Positions 33,201 to 40,912 of a stretch of DNA of 64,000 bases are shown in pieces. This stretch comes from Actinoplanes sp. L3-i22 (lineage in GTDB: Bacteria > Actinomycetota > Actinomycetes > Mycobacteriales > Micromonosporaceae). Each line of letters opens with the position of its first letter. The stretch's first letter is position 1. The stretch is from NCBI RefSeq assembly GCF_019704555.1, contig NZ_AP024745.1, forward strand, positions 5,588,501-5,652,500, in the 5' to 3' direction. Position numbers and translations under genes: made by a program. The notes beneath the pieces are model-generated. The model saw only the letters and a list, made by a program, of their open reading frames with translations. It had not been told where the DNA came from and did not search any database.

Positions 33201-33883
33201 ACCTCTCCTACCTCTTCGACTCCGCGCACTGGGACCTCAGCGCGCCCGGCGGCTTCCCGCAGCTGATCCTGGCCCACCTCGGCTACGTCGCGCTGGCCCT
33301 GCTGATCGGCACGGTCATCGCGCTGCCGGTCGGGCTGTACATCGGGCACACCGGCCGGGGCTCGTTCATCGCGATCAACTCCGGCAACGCCGGCCGCTCG
33401 CTGCCCACCCTGGGCCTGCTGATGCTGATGGTCACGCTGCTCGGGCTCGGCCTGACCCCGGTCCTGATCGCGCTGACCGTGCTGGTCATCCCGCCGATCC
33501 TGACCTCGGCGTACGCCGGCATGCGCACCCTGGACCACCGCGTCGTCGACGCGGCCAAGGGGATGGGCATGCGCCCGTGGCAGGTGCTGTTCAAGGTCGA
33601 GGTGCCGATGGCGCTGCCGGTGCTGATGAGCGGCTTCCGCAGCGCCGCCCTGCAGGTGGTCGCGACCGCGACCGTGGCGGCCGCGGTGGGCCTCAGCGGC
33701 CTCGGCCGCCTGCTGATCGACGGCCTGGCCGTCAACGACTACTCCCGCGTCCTGGCCGGTGCCATCGTCGTCGCCGTCCTCGCTGTCCTGCTCGATCTGT
33801 TCCTCGCGCTCGTACAGCGCTGGATCGTCTCACCCGGCATGACCGGACGGGCCCAGTCCCGTTCGCGTCGCGCCACCATCTGA
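33197..33883 (+). CDS. Quaternary ammonium ABC transporter permease (OpuCD-like)
   Basis: A 228-residue permease beginning with GTG, overlapping the previous stop by four bases. LAHLGYVALALLIGTVIALPVGLYIGH, SLPTLGLLMLMVTLLGLGL and TSAYAGMRTLDHRVVDAAKGMGM followed by PWQVLFKVEVPMALPVLMSGFR are the family blocks, including the coupling helix. AAVGLSGLGRLLIDGLAVNDYSR closes the conserved region. It pairs with the upstream permease. Confidence 0.92.
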   Translation: MNLSYLFDSAHWDLSAPGGFPQLILAHLGYVALALLIGTVIALPVGLYIGHTGRGSFIAINSGNAGRSLPTLGLLMLMVTLLGLGLTPVLIALTVLVIPPILTSAYAGMRTLDHRVVDAAKGMGMRPWQVLFKVEVPMALPVLMSGFRSAALQVVATATVAAAVGLSGLGRLLIDGLAVNDYSRVLAGAIVVAVLAVLLDLFLALVQRWIVSPGMTGRAQSRSRRATI

Positions 33884-33903
33884 AACCCACCGGAAGGTCG
33901 AAC

Positions 33904-34836
33904 ATGTCCCGCATACGTTCCATCGGCGCCGCGATCGCCGGCCTCGGCCTCGCCCTGTCGCTGACCGCCTGTGGCGCCGACAGCGACCCGCTCGCCGACG
34001 ACAAGGCCGGCAGCGGCACGTCGGCGTCCACGGTCACCGTCGGGTCGGCCAACTTCGCCGAGAGCGAGCTGCTCGGCGAGATCTACGCCCAGGCCCTGGA
34101 GGCCAAGGGCGTCACCGTCAAGCGGCAGTTCAACATCGGCGCCCGTGAGCTGTACCTGAAGGCGCTCCAGGACAAGTCGATCGACCTGCTGCCCGAGTAC
34201 AACGGCGCACTGCTCGCCGCGCTGCAGACCGGCGGCGTGCCGGAGAACATCAGCAGCCCGGCCGACGTGCTCGCCGCGCTGAAGAAGGTCCTGCCGGCCG
34301 GCACCGAGGTGCTGGAGCAGTCGGCCGCCGAGGACAAGGACACCCTGACCGTCACCGCGGCCACCGCCACCAAGTACAACCTGAAGAGCATCGAGGACCT
34401 CAAGGCCGTCGCCCCCACCCTCAAGGTCGGCGCCGGTCCCGAGTTCCAGGAGCGGCACCAGGGCCTCAAGGGCCTGGAGTCGGTCTACGGCGTGAAGTTC
34501 AAGGAGTTCAAGGCCCTCGACGCGGGTGGCCCGCTCACCATGAAGGCCCTGGTCGACGGCAACATCGACGTCGGCAACATCTTCTCCACCGACTCCGGCA
34601 TCGCGACCAACAAGCTGGTCGTGCTGGCCGACCCGAAGAACCTCTACACCTCGCAGAACGTCATCCCGCTGATCCGTACCGAGGCGAACAACACCACCGT
34701 CTCGGGCGCACTCAACGCGGTGTCGGCCAAGCTGACCACCGAGAACCTCACCACCTACCTGGCCAAGGTCCAGGTGGACAAGCAGGACAGCGCCACCGTG
34801 GCCAAGGCCTTCCTCACCGACAACGGCCTGCTCTGA
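33904..34836 (+). CDS. Quaternary ammonium ABC transporter substrate-binding lipoprotein (OpuAC/OsmX-like)
   Basis: A 310-residue lipoprotein with signal SIGAAIAGLGLALSLTACGAD, lipobox L-T-A-C. The mature protein opens VTVGSANFAESELLGEIYAQALE and continues LYLKALQDKSIDLLPEYNGALLAAL, corresponding to the K-x-F-x-E-x-x-L-L and P-E-Y-x-G motifs of OpuCC/OsmX proteins. These bind glycine betaine, choline, carnitine, proline betaine or, in the EgtUV systems, ergothioneine. Ligand residues cannot be settled from sequence alone. It is the last gene of the operon, closed by a strong terminator. Its position opposite a MIO-less lyase favours a catabolised betaine over an osmoprotectant. Confidence 0.92.
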   Translation: MSRIRSIGAAIAGLGLALSLTACGADSDPLADDKAGSGTSASTVTVGSANFAESELLGEIYAQALEAKGVTVKRQFNIGARELYLKALQDKSIDLLPEYNGALLAALQTGGVPENISSPADVLAALKKVLPAGTEVLEQSAAEDKDTLTVTAATATKYNLKSIEDLKAVAPTLKVGAGPEFQERHQGLKGLESVYGVKFKEFKALDAGGPLTMKALVDGNIDVGNIFSTDSGIATNKLVVLADPKNLYTSQNVIPLIRTEANNTTVSGALNAVSAKLTTENLTTYLAKVQVDKQDSATVAKAFLTDNGLL

Positions 34837-34859
34837 TCACCGTCTGACCGCACCACCCG

Positions 34860-34901
34860 CCGGCCGGCGGCGGCTTCCCAGCCGCCCCGGCCGGTTTTCT
34901 T
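34860..34901 (+). terminator. Rho-independent terminator of the quaternary-ammonium importer operon
   Basis: A long GC stem (CCGGCCGGCGGCGGCT pairing with AGCCGCCCCGGCCGG, one bulge) around a short loop is followed by TTTTCTT. It lies 24 bases after the binding-protein stop. It is the best intrinsic terminator in the window. Confidence 0.85.
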
Positions 34902-34973
34902 CAGGCCGAGGGCCGTCCGGCCGATGGATCCTCGGCGTGACCGACAGCGGTCAGCCTGAGGGCGGGGGACGGC

Positions 34974-36176
34974 GTGACGCAGGTACTGACGGAGGACCCG
35001 GCCCGGACCGGCGCCGCCGCCGTGGCGACGCTCATCCGCGAGCGGCGGGTCGACCCCGTTCTCCAGCCGATCGTCGACCTGGCCACCGGCGCGGTGGTCG
35101 GCGTCGAGGCGCTGGCGCGCGGCCCGGCCGGCACCGACCTGGAACGCCCTGACCAGCTGTTCGCCGCGGCCACCCGGGCCGGGCTGCTCGGCCCCCTGGA
35201 CATGCTGTGCGCCGAACGGGCGCTGGAGGCCGCGCTCGAGATGCCGCGGAAGCCACCGCTGGTGTTCCTCAACGCCGAGCCGGCCGCCCTGAACCAGCCG
35301 GTGTCCGAGCGCCTGATGCGGCTGCTGCTCAGCGGCCTGCCGTTCCGGGTGGTCACCGAGTTCACCGAGCGGGCGCTGTCCACCGTTCCGGCCGCGCTGC
35401 TGAACATCGCCGGGCAGTCCCAGGAGCTCGGCAACGGCATCGCGCTCGACGACGTCGGCGCCGACCCGATGTCGCTGGCGTTCCTGCCCTTCGTCGACCC
35501 GGAGGTGATCAAGCTGGACATGCACCTGCTGCGGAATCCGTCCGCCGCGGCGACCGCCGAGGTGTGCGCGGTGGTCTCGGCCACCGCCCGCCGTGCCGGC
35601 GCGAAGATCATCGCCGAGGGCATCGAGACCGCGGCCGACGTGGCGACGGCCCGCGCGCTCGGCGCGGACTGGGGCCAGGGCTGGCACTTCGGCCGGCCGG
35701 CGCGCCCGGCGGACCTGCGCCTGTCCACGATCGCGACCGAGACCGGCCTGCGAGCGTCCCGGCCGGGCCTGCACCGGCCGGTCGGCAGCCCGTACGAGGT
35801 GGCCCTGAGCAGCGGCGCGCACGTCATCGACGAGCCGGCGGCCCGGCGCGCCCTGGAACAGGTGGCCACGGCCGTGCACGGCCGGCCGCACGTGGTGGTC
35901 CTCGGCTCGTACTGCAGCCCGGACGCCCTGGCACAGTGGCAGCCCCAGGCCGACCAGGTGATTCAGCAGGCCCTCTACACCGCGGTGCTGGAGCCCGGCG
36001 GCGACGAGCCGTTCCCCGGCGAGAGCTGCATGATCGTGATGACCCCGCACCACTCGGTGGCGCTGTGCCACCGGACCGGCGGCACCGTCCTGCGGACCGA
36101 GGACCCGGCCGCGGTGGCGTCGATCGGCCGGGTCGTCCTGCAGCGACTCACCGCGGCGTCACTGCCGGCGAGCTGA
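34974..36176 (+). CDS. EAL-domain c-di-GMP phosphodiesterase with C-terminal sensory-like domain
   Basis: A 400-residue protein without membrane segments. Residues 25-255 are an EAL domain with its metal and catalytic residues present: VVGVEALARG (EAL), VFLNAEP (Asn), VTEFTER (Glu), IALDDVGADPMSLAFL (D-D), VIKLDMHLL (Lys), IIAEGIET (Glu) and GQGWHFGRP (Gln). It therefore probably hydrolyses c-di-GMP. The last 140 residues (HVVVLGSYCSPDALAQWQ, GESCMIVMTPHHSVALCHR) may be a DICT-type sensory domain, a tentative call. There is no GGDEF domain. GTG start after GGGGGA. It stands alone after the terminator. Confidence 0.88.
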   Translation: MTQVLTEDPARTGAAAVATLIRERRVDPVLQPIVDLATGAVVGVEALARGPAGTDLERPDQLFAAATRAGLLGPLDMLCAERALEAALEMPRKPPLVFLNAEPAALNQPVSERLMRLLLSGLPFRVVTEFTERALSTVPAALLNIAGQSQELGNGIALDDVGADPMSLAFLPFVDPEVIKLDMHLLRNPSAAATAEVCAVVSATARRAGAKIIAEGIETAADVATARALGADWGQGWHFGRPARPADLRLSTIATETGLRASRPGLHRPVGSPYEVALSSGAHVIDEPAARRALEQVATAVHGRPHVVVLGSYCSPDALAQWQPQADQVIQQALYTAVLEPGGDEPFPGESCMIVMTPHHSVALCHRTGGTVLRTEDPAAVASIGRVVLQRLTAASLPAS

Positions 36177-36239
36177 GTCGCCGGCCCCGTCCGTACCCAA
36201 GGAAGGTTTTTCTGGGGTTGATGAGGCCGCCTCTGGGGC

Positions 36240-37019
36240 TCAGCTGGGCGGCTTCGGCAGGCGTTGCTGGCGGGTCCAGCTCACCCAGCCGCGCTCGCGC
36301 ATCAGGTCCCGCATCCGCCGCGCACGGGGGTCGGACTCGGTGGCGAGCGCGTCGAGCAGGTCGAACGGCAGGTCGTCGCCGGTCTGCTCGGGGCCCATCA
36401 CCTCGCCCGCGGTGTACGCCTCGTCGGCCAGCGCGGCCATGATGTCGGCCGCCTCCACCACGAGCTTCTCGTCCGCGGGATCGCTGTCCATCAGCTCCGA
36501 CAGCACCCGGTACAGCCGCACCATCCGTGGATCCGCCAGCTGCGCCAGCTTGGCCGGCATCCACTCGCGGACCTGCTCGGGCCAGCGCGCCGTCATCAGG
36601 ATCCAGCCGTCCCGTTCGGCCGCCACGATCCGTTCGGACGCGCCGATCTCCAGCAGCCGCCGCAGGTAGAACGTGACCTCGTCGGGGAGCGCCGCATGGT
36701 CGCCGGCGGCGAGCCGGGCGATCTGCTCGCGGCTCACCGCCCGCTGGGCGATCTCGGCGGCGAGCCGGGCGTCGATCCGCGCGACCGCCGCGGCGAACGC
36801 CGGCGCGTCGGCCCGCAGCAGCGCGTCGATCTCGGACAGCGGCACCCCGGCGTCGGCCAGCGTGCGGATCTTGATGAGGGACACCACGGCGGTCGCGCCG
36901 TACCGCCGGTAGCCGGAGGCATCGCGCTCCGGCTCCGGTAGCAGGCCGACATGGTGGTAGTGCCGTACCGCGCGCACGGTGACGCCGGCGTACCCGGCGA
37001 GCTGTCCGATCGTCAGCAT
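36240..37019 (-). CDS. MerR family transcriptional regulator
   Basis: A 259-residue MerR protein. The N-terminal winged helix is LTIGQLAGYAGVTVRAVRHYHHVGLLPEPERDASGYRRYG, followed by the dimerisation helix around residues 75-110. The C-terminal 150 residues have no cysteine cluster for metals and resemble organic-ligand MerR proteins (WPEQVREWMPAKLAQLADPRM). It lies 19 bases downstream of the ABC-2 permease gene on the same strand, so it is probably the last gene of the exporter operon. A MerR-type dyad lies in front of that operon at 38612-38632. Confidence 0.92.
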   Translation of the reverse strand: MLTIGQLAGYAGVTVRAVRHYHHVGLLPEPERDASGYRRYGATAVVSLIKIRTLADAGVPLSEIDALLRADAPAFAAAVARIDARLAAEIAQRAVSREQIARLAAGDHAALPDEVTFYLRRLLEIGASERIVAAERDGWILMTARWPEQVREWMPAKLAQLADPRMVRLYRVLSELMDSDPADEKLVVEAADIMAALADEAYTAGEVMGPEQTGDDLPFDLLDALATESDPRARRMRDLMRERGWVSWTRQQRLPKPPS

Positions 37020-37038
37020 GCTCCGATCCTGCCGCCGG

Positions 37039-37800
37039 TCAGGAGATTCTGCGACGGTAGGTCCGGGTCGCGAACAGGAACGCGACCACCAGGATGCCCA
37101 CGCACCAGGCCAGCGCCGTCCAGATCCCGCCGCCGACCGGCTGCCCGGCGAAGAGGTTCCGCAGCGCGTCGACGATCGAGGTGACCGGCTGATGCTCGGC
37201 GAACGCGCGCACCGGCCCGGGCATCGACCCGGTCGGCACGAACGCCGAGCTGATGAACGGCAGGAAGATCAGCGGGTAGGCGAAGGCGCTCGCCCCGTCC
37301 ACCGACTTGGCGGTCAGCCCGGGAAGCACCGCGATCCAGGTCAGCGCGAGCGTGAACAGCACCAGGATGCCGGCCACCGCCAGCCAGCCCAGCACGTCCG
37401 CCCCGGTCCGGAACCCGATCAGCAGCGCCACCAGCAGGACCACCACGATCGAGATCAGGTTCGCGACCAGCGACGTCAGCACGTGCGCCCACAGCACCGC
37501 GGACCGCGCGATCGGCATCGACTGGAAGCGCTCGAAGATCCCACCTTGAAGATCAAGAAAAAGACGATAGGCGGTGTACGAGATACCGGACGCGACCGTG
37601 ATGATCAGAATGCCGGGGAGCAGATAGTTCACGTAGGACTCGGTCCCGGTCTCGATCGCCCCGCCGAACACGTACACGAACAGCAGCATGAACGCGATCG
37701 GCATGATCGCCGTGGTGATGATGGTGTCCGGGCTGCGCGCGATGTGCCGCAGCGACCGGCCGGTCAGCACGCCCGTGTCGGTCAGGAAGTGCTTGTTCAC
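37039..37800 (-). CDS. ABC-2 type drug exporter permease (DrrB-like)
   Basis: A 253-residue permease with six predicted helices. LTGRSLRHIARSPDTIITTAIMPIAFMLLFVYVFGG is the classical DrrB N-terminus, and YVNYLLPGILIITVASGISYTAYRLFLDLQ plus FERFQSMPIARSAVLWAHVLTSLVANL follow. The C-terminal PTGSMPGPVRAFAEHQPVTSIVDALRNLF is the conserved ABC-2 signature. GTG at 37800 overlaps the ATPase stop. With that ATPase it forms a daunorubicin-resistance-type exporter for hydrophobic drugs or lipids. Confidence 0.92.
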   Translation of the reverse strand: MNKHFLTDTGVLTGRSLRHIARSPDTIITTAIMPIAFMLLFVYVFGGAIETGTESYVNYLLPGILIITVASGISYTAYRLFLDLQGGIFERFQSMPIARSAVLWAHVLTSLVANLISIVVVLLVALLIGFRTGADVLGWLAVAGILVLFTLALTWIAVLPGLTAKSVDGASAFAYPLIFLPFISSAFVPTGSMPGPVRAFAEHQPVTSIVDALRNLFAGQPVGGGIWTALAWCVGILVVAFLFATRTYRRRIS

Positions 37801-38594
37801 CGGTTCTCCCCGTTCTTCCGCGCGCTCTCCTCGCTTTTCCGCGCGCCGACGAGGGTGAGGAACAGGTCCTCGAGGGTCGGCTGCTTCTCCACGTACTCCA
37901 CCTTGGCCGGCGGCAGCAGGCGCTTGAGCTCGGCCAGCGTGCCGTCCACGACGATCCGGCCCTCGTGCAGGATCGCGATCCGGTCGGCGAGCCGCTCGGC
38001 CTCCTCCAGGTACTGCGTCGTCAGCAGCACCGTGGTCCCGCCCCGGGCCAGTTCCCGGACCGCCGCCCACACCTCCAGACGCGCCTCCGGATCCAGCCCG
38101 GTGGTCGGCTCGTCCAAGAAGACCACCGGGGGATCGCCGATCAGACTCATCGCGATGTCCAGCCGCCGGCGCATGCCCCCGGAGTAGGTGCCCACCCGCC
38201 GGCCACCCGCCTCGGTCAGGGCGAAGCGCCGCAGCAGGTCGTCGGCGATCACGCCGGGGCCGGACAGGTGCCGCAGCCGGGCCACCATGACCAGGTTCTC
38301 GCGCCCGGTCAGGATCTCGTCGACCGCGGCGAACTGCCCGGTCAGGCTGATCGACTCGCGCACCTCGCCGGCCCGGGTCGCGACGTCGAACCCGTTGACG
38401 GTGGCACGTCCGGCATCGGCGCGCAGCAGTGTGGACAGAATCCGGATCAGGGTGGTCTTGCCCGCCCCGTTCGACCCGAGCAGCGCGAAGACGCTGCCCC
38501 GCGCCACGCTGAGGTCCACCCCGCGCAGCACTTTCACATCCTTGAAGGCCTTCTCCAGACCTTCCACCCGAATCGCGGGCCCCAGATCGTTCAT
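37797..38594 (-). CDS. ABC exporter ATP-binding protein (DrrA-like)
   Basis: A 265-residue ATPase. Walker A is ALLGSNGAGKTTLIRILSTLL near residue 35, signature YSGGMRRRLDIAMSLIG, Walker B VVFLDEPTTGLDPEAR and TTQYLEEAERLADRIAIL, as in DrrA. The C-terminal VEKQPTLEDLFLTLVG is the DrrA-specific tail. The ATG at 38594 follows the MerR-type dyad by 18 bases, while an upstream in-frame ATG would run through it. It is the first gene of the operon ATPase-permease-merR. Confidence 0.93.
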   Translation of the reverse strand: MNDLGPAIRVEGLEKAFKDVKVLRGVDLSVARGSVFALLGSNGAGKTTLIRILSTLLRADAGRATVNGFDVATRAGEVRESISLTGQFAAVDEILTGRENLVMVARLRHLSGPGVIADDLLRRFALTEAGGRRVGTYSGGMRRRLDIAMSLIGDPPVVFLDEPTTGLDPEARLEVWAAVRELARGGTTVLLTTQYLEEAERLADRIAILHEGRIVVDGTLAELKRLLPPAKVEYVEKQPTLEDLFLTLVGARKSEESARKNGENR

Positions 38595-38611
38595 GCGGCC
38601 ATCATCGAAGG

Positions 38612-38632
38612 TTGACCCTGCGTCAGGGTCAA
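38612..38632 (-). promoter_or_regulatory. MerR-type operator in front of the DrrAB-like exporter
   Basis: Perfect nine-base arms, TTGACCCTG and CAGGGTCAA, flank a three-base centre. A TTGAC half-site facing GTCAA over about 19-21 bases is the usual MerR-family operator, with the -35 element embedded in it. It lies 18 bases before the ATPase start, and the MerR gene ends the same operon, which suggests feedback control. Confidence 0.78.
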
Positions 38633-38666
38633 GCCGCAAGTTCCGCCGCGATCAGCGGCGAAGCAC

Positions 38667-38698
38667 GGTGGCCCGCACGATGATTCGTGCGGGCCACC
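38667..38698 (-). terminator. Hairpin terminator downstream of the DHA2 exporter gene
   Basis: A perfect 14-base stem, GGTGGCCCGCACGA with its complement, around a TGAT loop lies 23 bases beyond the exporter stop. There is no U-tract. It separates the exporter from the MerR-controlled operon. Confidence 0.7.
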
Positions 38699-38720
38699 AT
38701 GGTGTCGAAGGTGCGGGAGG

Positions 38721-40271
38721 TCAGTGCATGATCACCGGTGCGGCGGCGGGCTCCCCGTCCGCGAGGTGCGACACCTCGCGCTTGCGGGGCAGGAACAGCG
38801 CGGCCACCACGGTGAGCAGGACCAGCCCGACCGCCACCCAGTAGGTGTCGGCGAAGGCCTGCGCCGCCTGGGCGAGGCCTTCCTCGATGCCGGCCGGGCC
38901 GAGCTTCGCGGCGATCGCCGGGTCCTGCCAGGACCCGATCGCCGGCATGGCCAGCTGCTTGTCCTTCAGGCCGTTGGTCAGGATCACCGACATGATCGCG
39001 ACGCCGACCGAGCTGGCGATCTGCTGGGTGATGTTGAGCAGCGTCGACCCGCGGGCCACCTCGGCCGCCCGGAGCGTCTTGAGCGCCGAGGTCATGATCG
39101 GCATCATCGTGCCGCCCATGCCGAGGCCCATCACGAACAGGGTCACGATCAGATACGCGTACGACGTGGTCGAGGTGATCTGGGTCAGGCTGATCATGCC
39201 GGCCAGGATGAACAGCAGGCCGAACGGCACGATCCGGCCGACCGGGATCTTGTCGGAGAGGGTGCCGGCGATCGGCATGGTCATCATCGCGCCGAGCCCC
39301 TGCGGGGCCACCAGCAGACCGGCGTGCAGCACCGACAAGCCGCGGATCTGCTGGAAGTAGGTCGGCACGAGCAGCAGGCCGCCGAAGAACGCCACCGCGA
39401 ACAGGAACATCGTGATGATGCTGACCGCGAGGTTGCGGTTGCGGAACAGCCGCAGGTCGAGCAGCGGGTGCTTGGGCTTGAACGAGTACAGCACGAAGCT
39501 GACCACCAGGAGCAGGCCGATGATCCCGGGGATGAGCACCTTCGGCGCGCCGATCTTGCCCTCGGCCGGGATCGAGGAGACGCCGTAGAGGAACAGCGCC
39601 AGGCCGGGCGACATCATCAGCATGCCGACGAAGTCGAACGTCTCGGACGGGTGCGGCGCGTCCTTGGGCAGCACCAGGAACGCGTAGACCAGGGCGGCCA
39701 GGCCGATCGGCAGGTTGATCAGGAAGATCCAGTGCCAGCTGGCCGCGTCGATCAGCCAGCCACCCAGGATCGGGCCGCCGATCGGGCCGAGCAGCATCGG
39801 CACGCCGAGGATGGCCATCAGCCGGCCCATCCGGTGCGGGCCGGCGGCCTTGGTCATGATCGTCATGCCGAGCGGCATCAGCATGCCACCGCCGAGGCCC
39901 TGCAGCACCCGGAACCCGATCAGCATGTTGATGTTGGTGGCCATGGCGCACAGCACCGACCCGATGGTGAACAGGCCGATCGCGGTCATGTAGAGCCGCT
40001 TGGTGCCGAACCGGTCGGCGGCCCACCCGGTGAGCGGGATGACGGTGGCCAGCGCCAGGGTGTACCCGGTGACCGTCCAGGCGACGGTCGAGTACGGGAG
40101 CGGCTGACCCTCCGTACCGAAAGTGGTCTGGAAGGTTGGTAGTGCGACGTTGACGACGGTGATGTCGAGAATCGACATGATCGCACCGAGGACGACGACT
40201 CCGGCGATCTTCAAGATGTCGCCGGTGATCCGCTGATCATCCGCAGCGGCGGGCGGGGCAACCTCAGTCAT
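38721..40271 (-). CDS. DHA2 family multidrug exporter (EmrB/QacA-type MFS)
   Basis: A 516-residue membrane protein with about 14 helices. GAIMSILDITVVNVALPTFQTTFG is the DHA2 motif D1 in helix 1, and STVAWTVTGYTLALATVIPLTGWAADRFGTKRLYM is motif A. MLIGFRVLQGLGGGMLMPLGMTIM is motif B and ILGVPMLLGPIGGPILGGWLI is motif C, the antiporter signature. It exports drugs by proton exchange. It starts at ATG 40271 after GAGGATTTC. A hairpin terminator follows. Regulation is unknown; the PadR gene 284 bases upstream is divergent but its operator lies on the far side. Confidence 0.94.
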   Translation of the reverse strand: MTEVAPPAAADDQRITGDILKIAGVVVLGAIMSILDITVVNVALPTFQTTFGTEGQPLPYSTVAWTVTGYTLALATVIPLTGWAADRFGTKRLYMTAIGLFTIGSVLCAMATNINMLIGFRVLQGLGGGMLMPLGMTIMTKAAGPHRMGRLMAILGVPMLLGPIGGPILGGWLIDAASWHWIFLINLPIGLAALVYAFLVLPKDAPHPSETFDFVGMLMMSPGLALFLYGVSSIPAEGKIGAPKVLIPGIIGLLLVVSFVLYSFKPKHPLLDLRLFRNRNLAVSIITMFLFAVAFFGGLLLVPTYFQQIRGLSVLHAGLLVAPQGLGAMMTMPIAGTLSDKIPVGRIVPFGLLFILAGMISLTQITSTTSYAYLIVTLFVMGLGMGGTMMPIMTSALKTLRAAEVARGSTLLNITQQIASSVGVAIMSVILTNGLKDKQLAMPAIGSWQDPAIAAKLGPAGIEEGLAQAAQAFADTYWVAVGLVLLTVVAALFLPRKREVSHLADGEPAAAPVIMH

Positions 40272-40492
40272 GAAATCCTCTTCGGGGCAATTGCGCCGTG
40301 TGGCGTACGTCAGGCGAGACGCTGCCACCACCCGCTGGCATGCAACGCACATGGCGCTGGCACGGACATCGGCAGGTCCTGTGTCGAACCTAGACCCGGA
40401 GTCCGTCCCGGGTGACCCCGATCCGGCAGCGCGCCGTTTGATGTACGCCACACGTGGCCGTCCCCGCAGGCTGATCGGTGAAGATCACCCGC

Positions 40493-40540
40493 TTGCGGCG
40501 GGTGATACCTAGATCTACTATGCCTTGGACTTCTAGGTAT
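40493..40540 (+). promoter_or_regulatory. PadR gene promoter with ATACCTAGA inverted repeat
   Basis: TTGCGG at 40493-40498 and TACTAT at 40516-40521, 17 bases apart, form a plausible promoter. ATACCTAGA at 40505-40513, in the spacer, and its exact complement TCTAGGTAT at 40532-40540, just past the -10, form a wide inverted repeat that brackets the -10. This suits autorepression by the PadR protein encoded 16 bases further on. Confidence 0.7.
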
Positions 40541-40555
40541 GAAGGGAGGGCGCCC

Positions 40556-40912
40556 GTGCGGGTGACAAAGGATCTCGTGGCCGCCTCGGCGACGCCGATC
40601 GTGCTCGGCATCCTCGTCGAGGGCGAGAGCTACGGCTACGCCATCCTGCGGCGGATCAGCGACCTGTCCGGCGGCGAGCTGAACTGGACCGAGGGCTTCC
40701 TCTACCCCCTGCTGCACCGGCTGGAGAAGCTCGGTCACGTCGAGGCCACCTGGCAGACCGTCCCGGGGGAGCGCCGGCGGAAGTATTACCACATCACCGA
40801 GCAGGGCCGGGCCGAACTGGCCGAGCAGCGCCGCCAGTGGCAGACGGTCGTCGAAGCACTCAAACAGGTCTGGCCCGGCGCCGGGACCTTTCCCCTGGAA
40901 GGATTGGCGTGA
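40556..40912 (+). CDS. PadR family transcriptional regulator
   Basis: A 118-residue PadR winged-helix protein: VLGILVEGESYGYAILRRISDLS, then EGFLYPLLHRLEKLGHVEATWQ, then RRRKYYHITEQGRAELAEQ, the standard PadR blocks. The GTG start at 40556 is five bases after GGAGGG. It ends overlapping the next gene (GTGA). PadR genes coupled to a membrane protein with a permease-prefix domain are common in actinomycetes and form a sensor/effector pair. It is probably autoregulated through the inverted repeat in its promoter. Confidence 0.93.
   Translation: MRVTKDLVAASATPIVLGILVEGESYGYAILRRISDLSGGELNWTEGFLYPLLHRLEKLGHVEATWQTVPGERRRKYYHITEQGRAELAEQRRQWQTVVEALKQVWPGAGTFPLEGLA

Noticed and set aside
38724..40142. 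A 472-codon plus-strand frame
   Set aside because: It is antisense to the DHA2 exporter, whose motifs are unmistakable; the product is a His/Asp/Arg-rich shadow.
40272..40555. Possible small gene on the minus strand (73 codons, 40390-40611)
   Set aside because: It runs across the PadR promoter and the PadR N-terminus, has no ribosome site and no family resemblance. The region is better read as divergent regulatory DNA.
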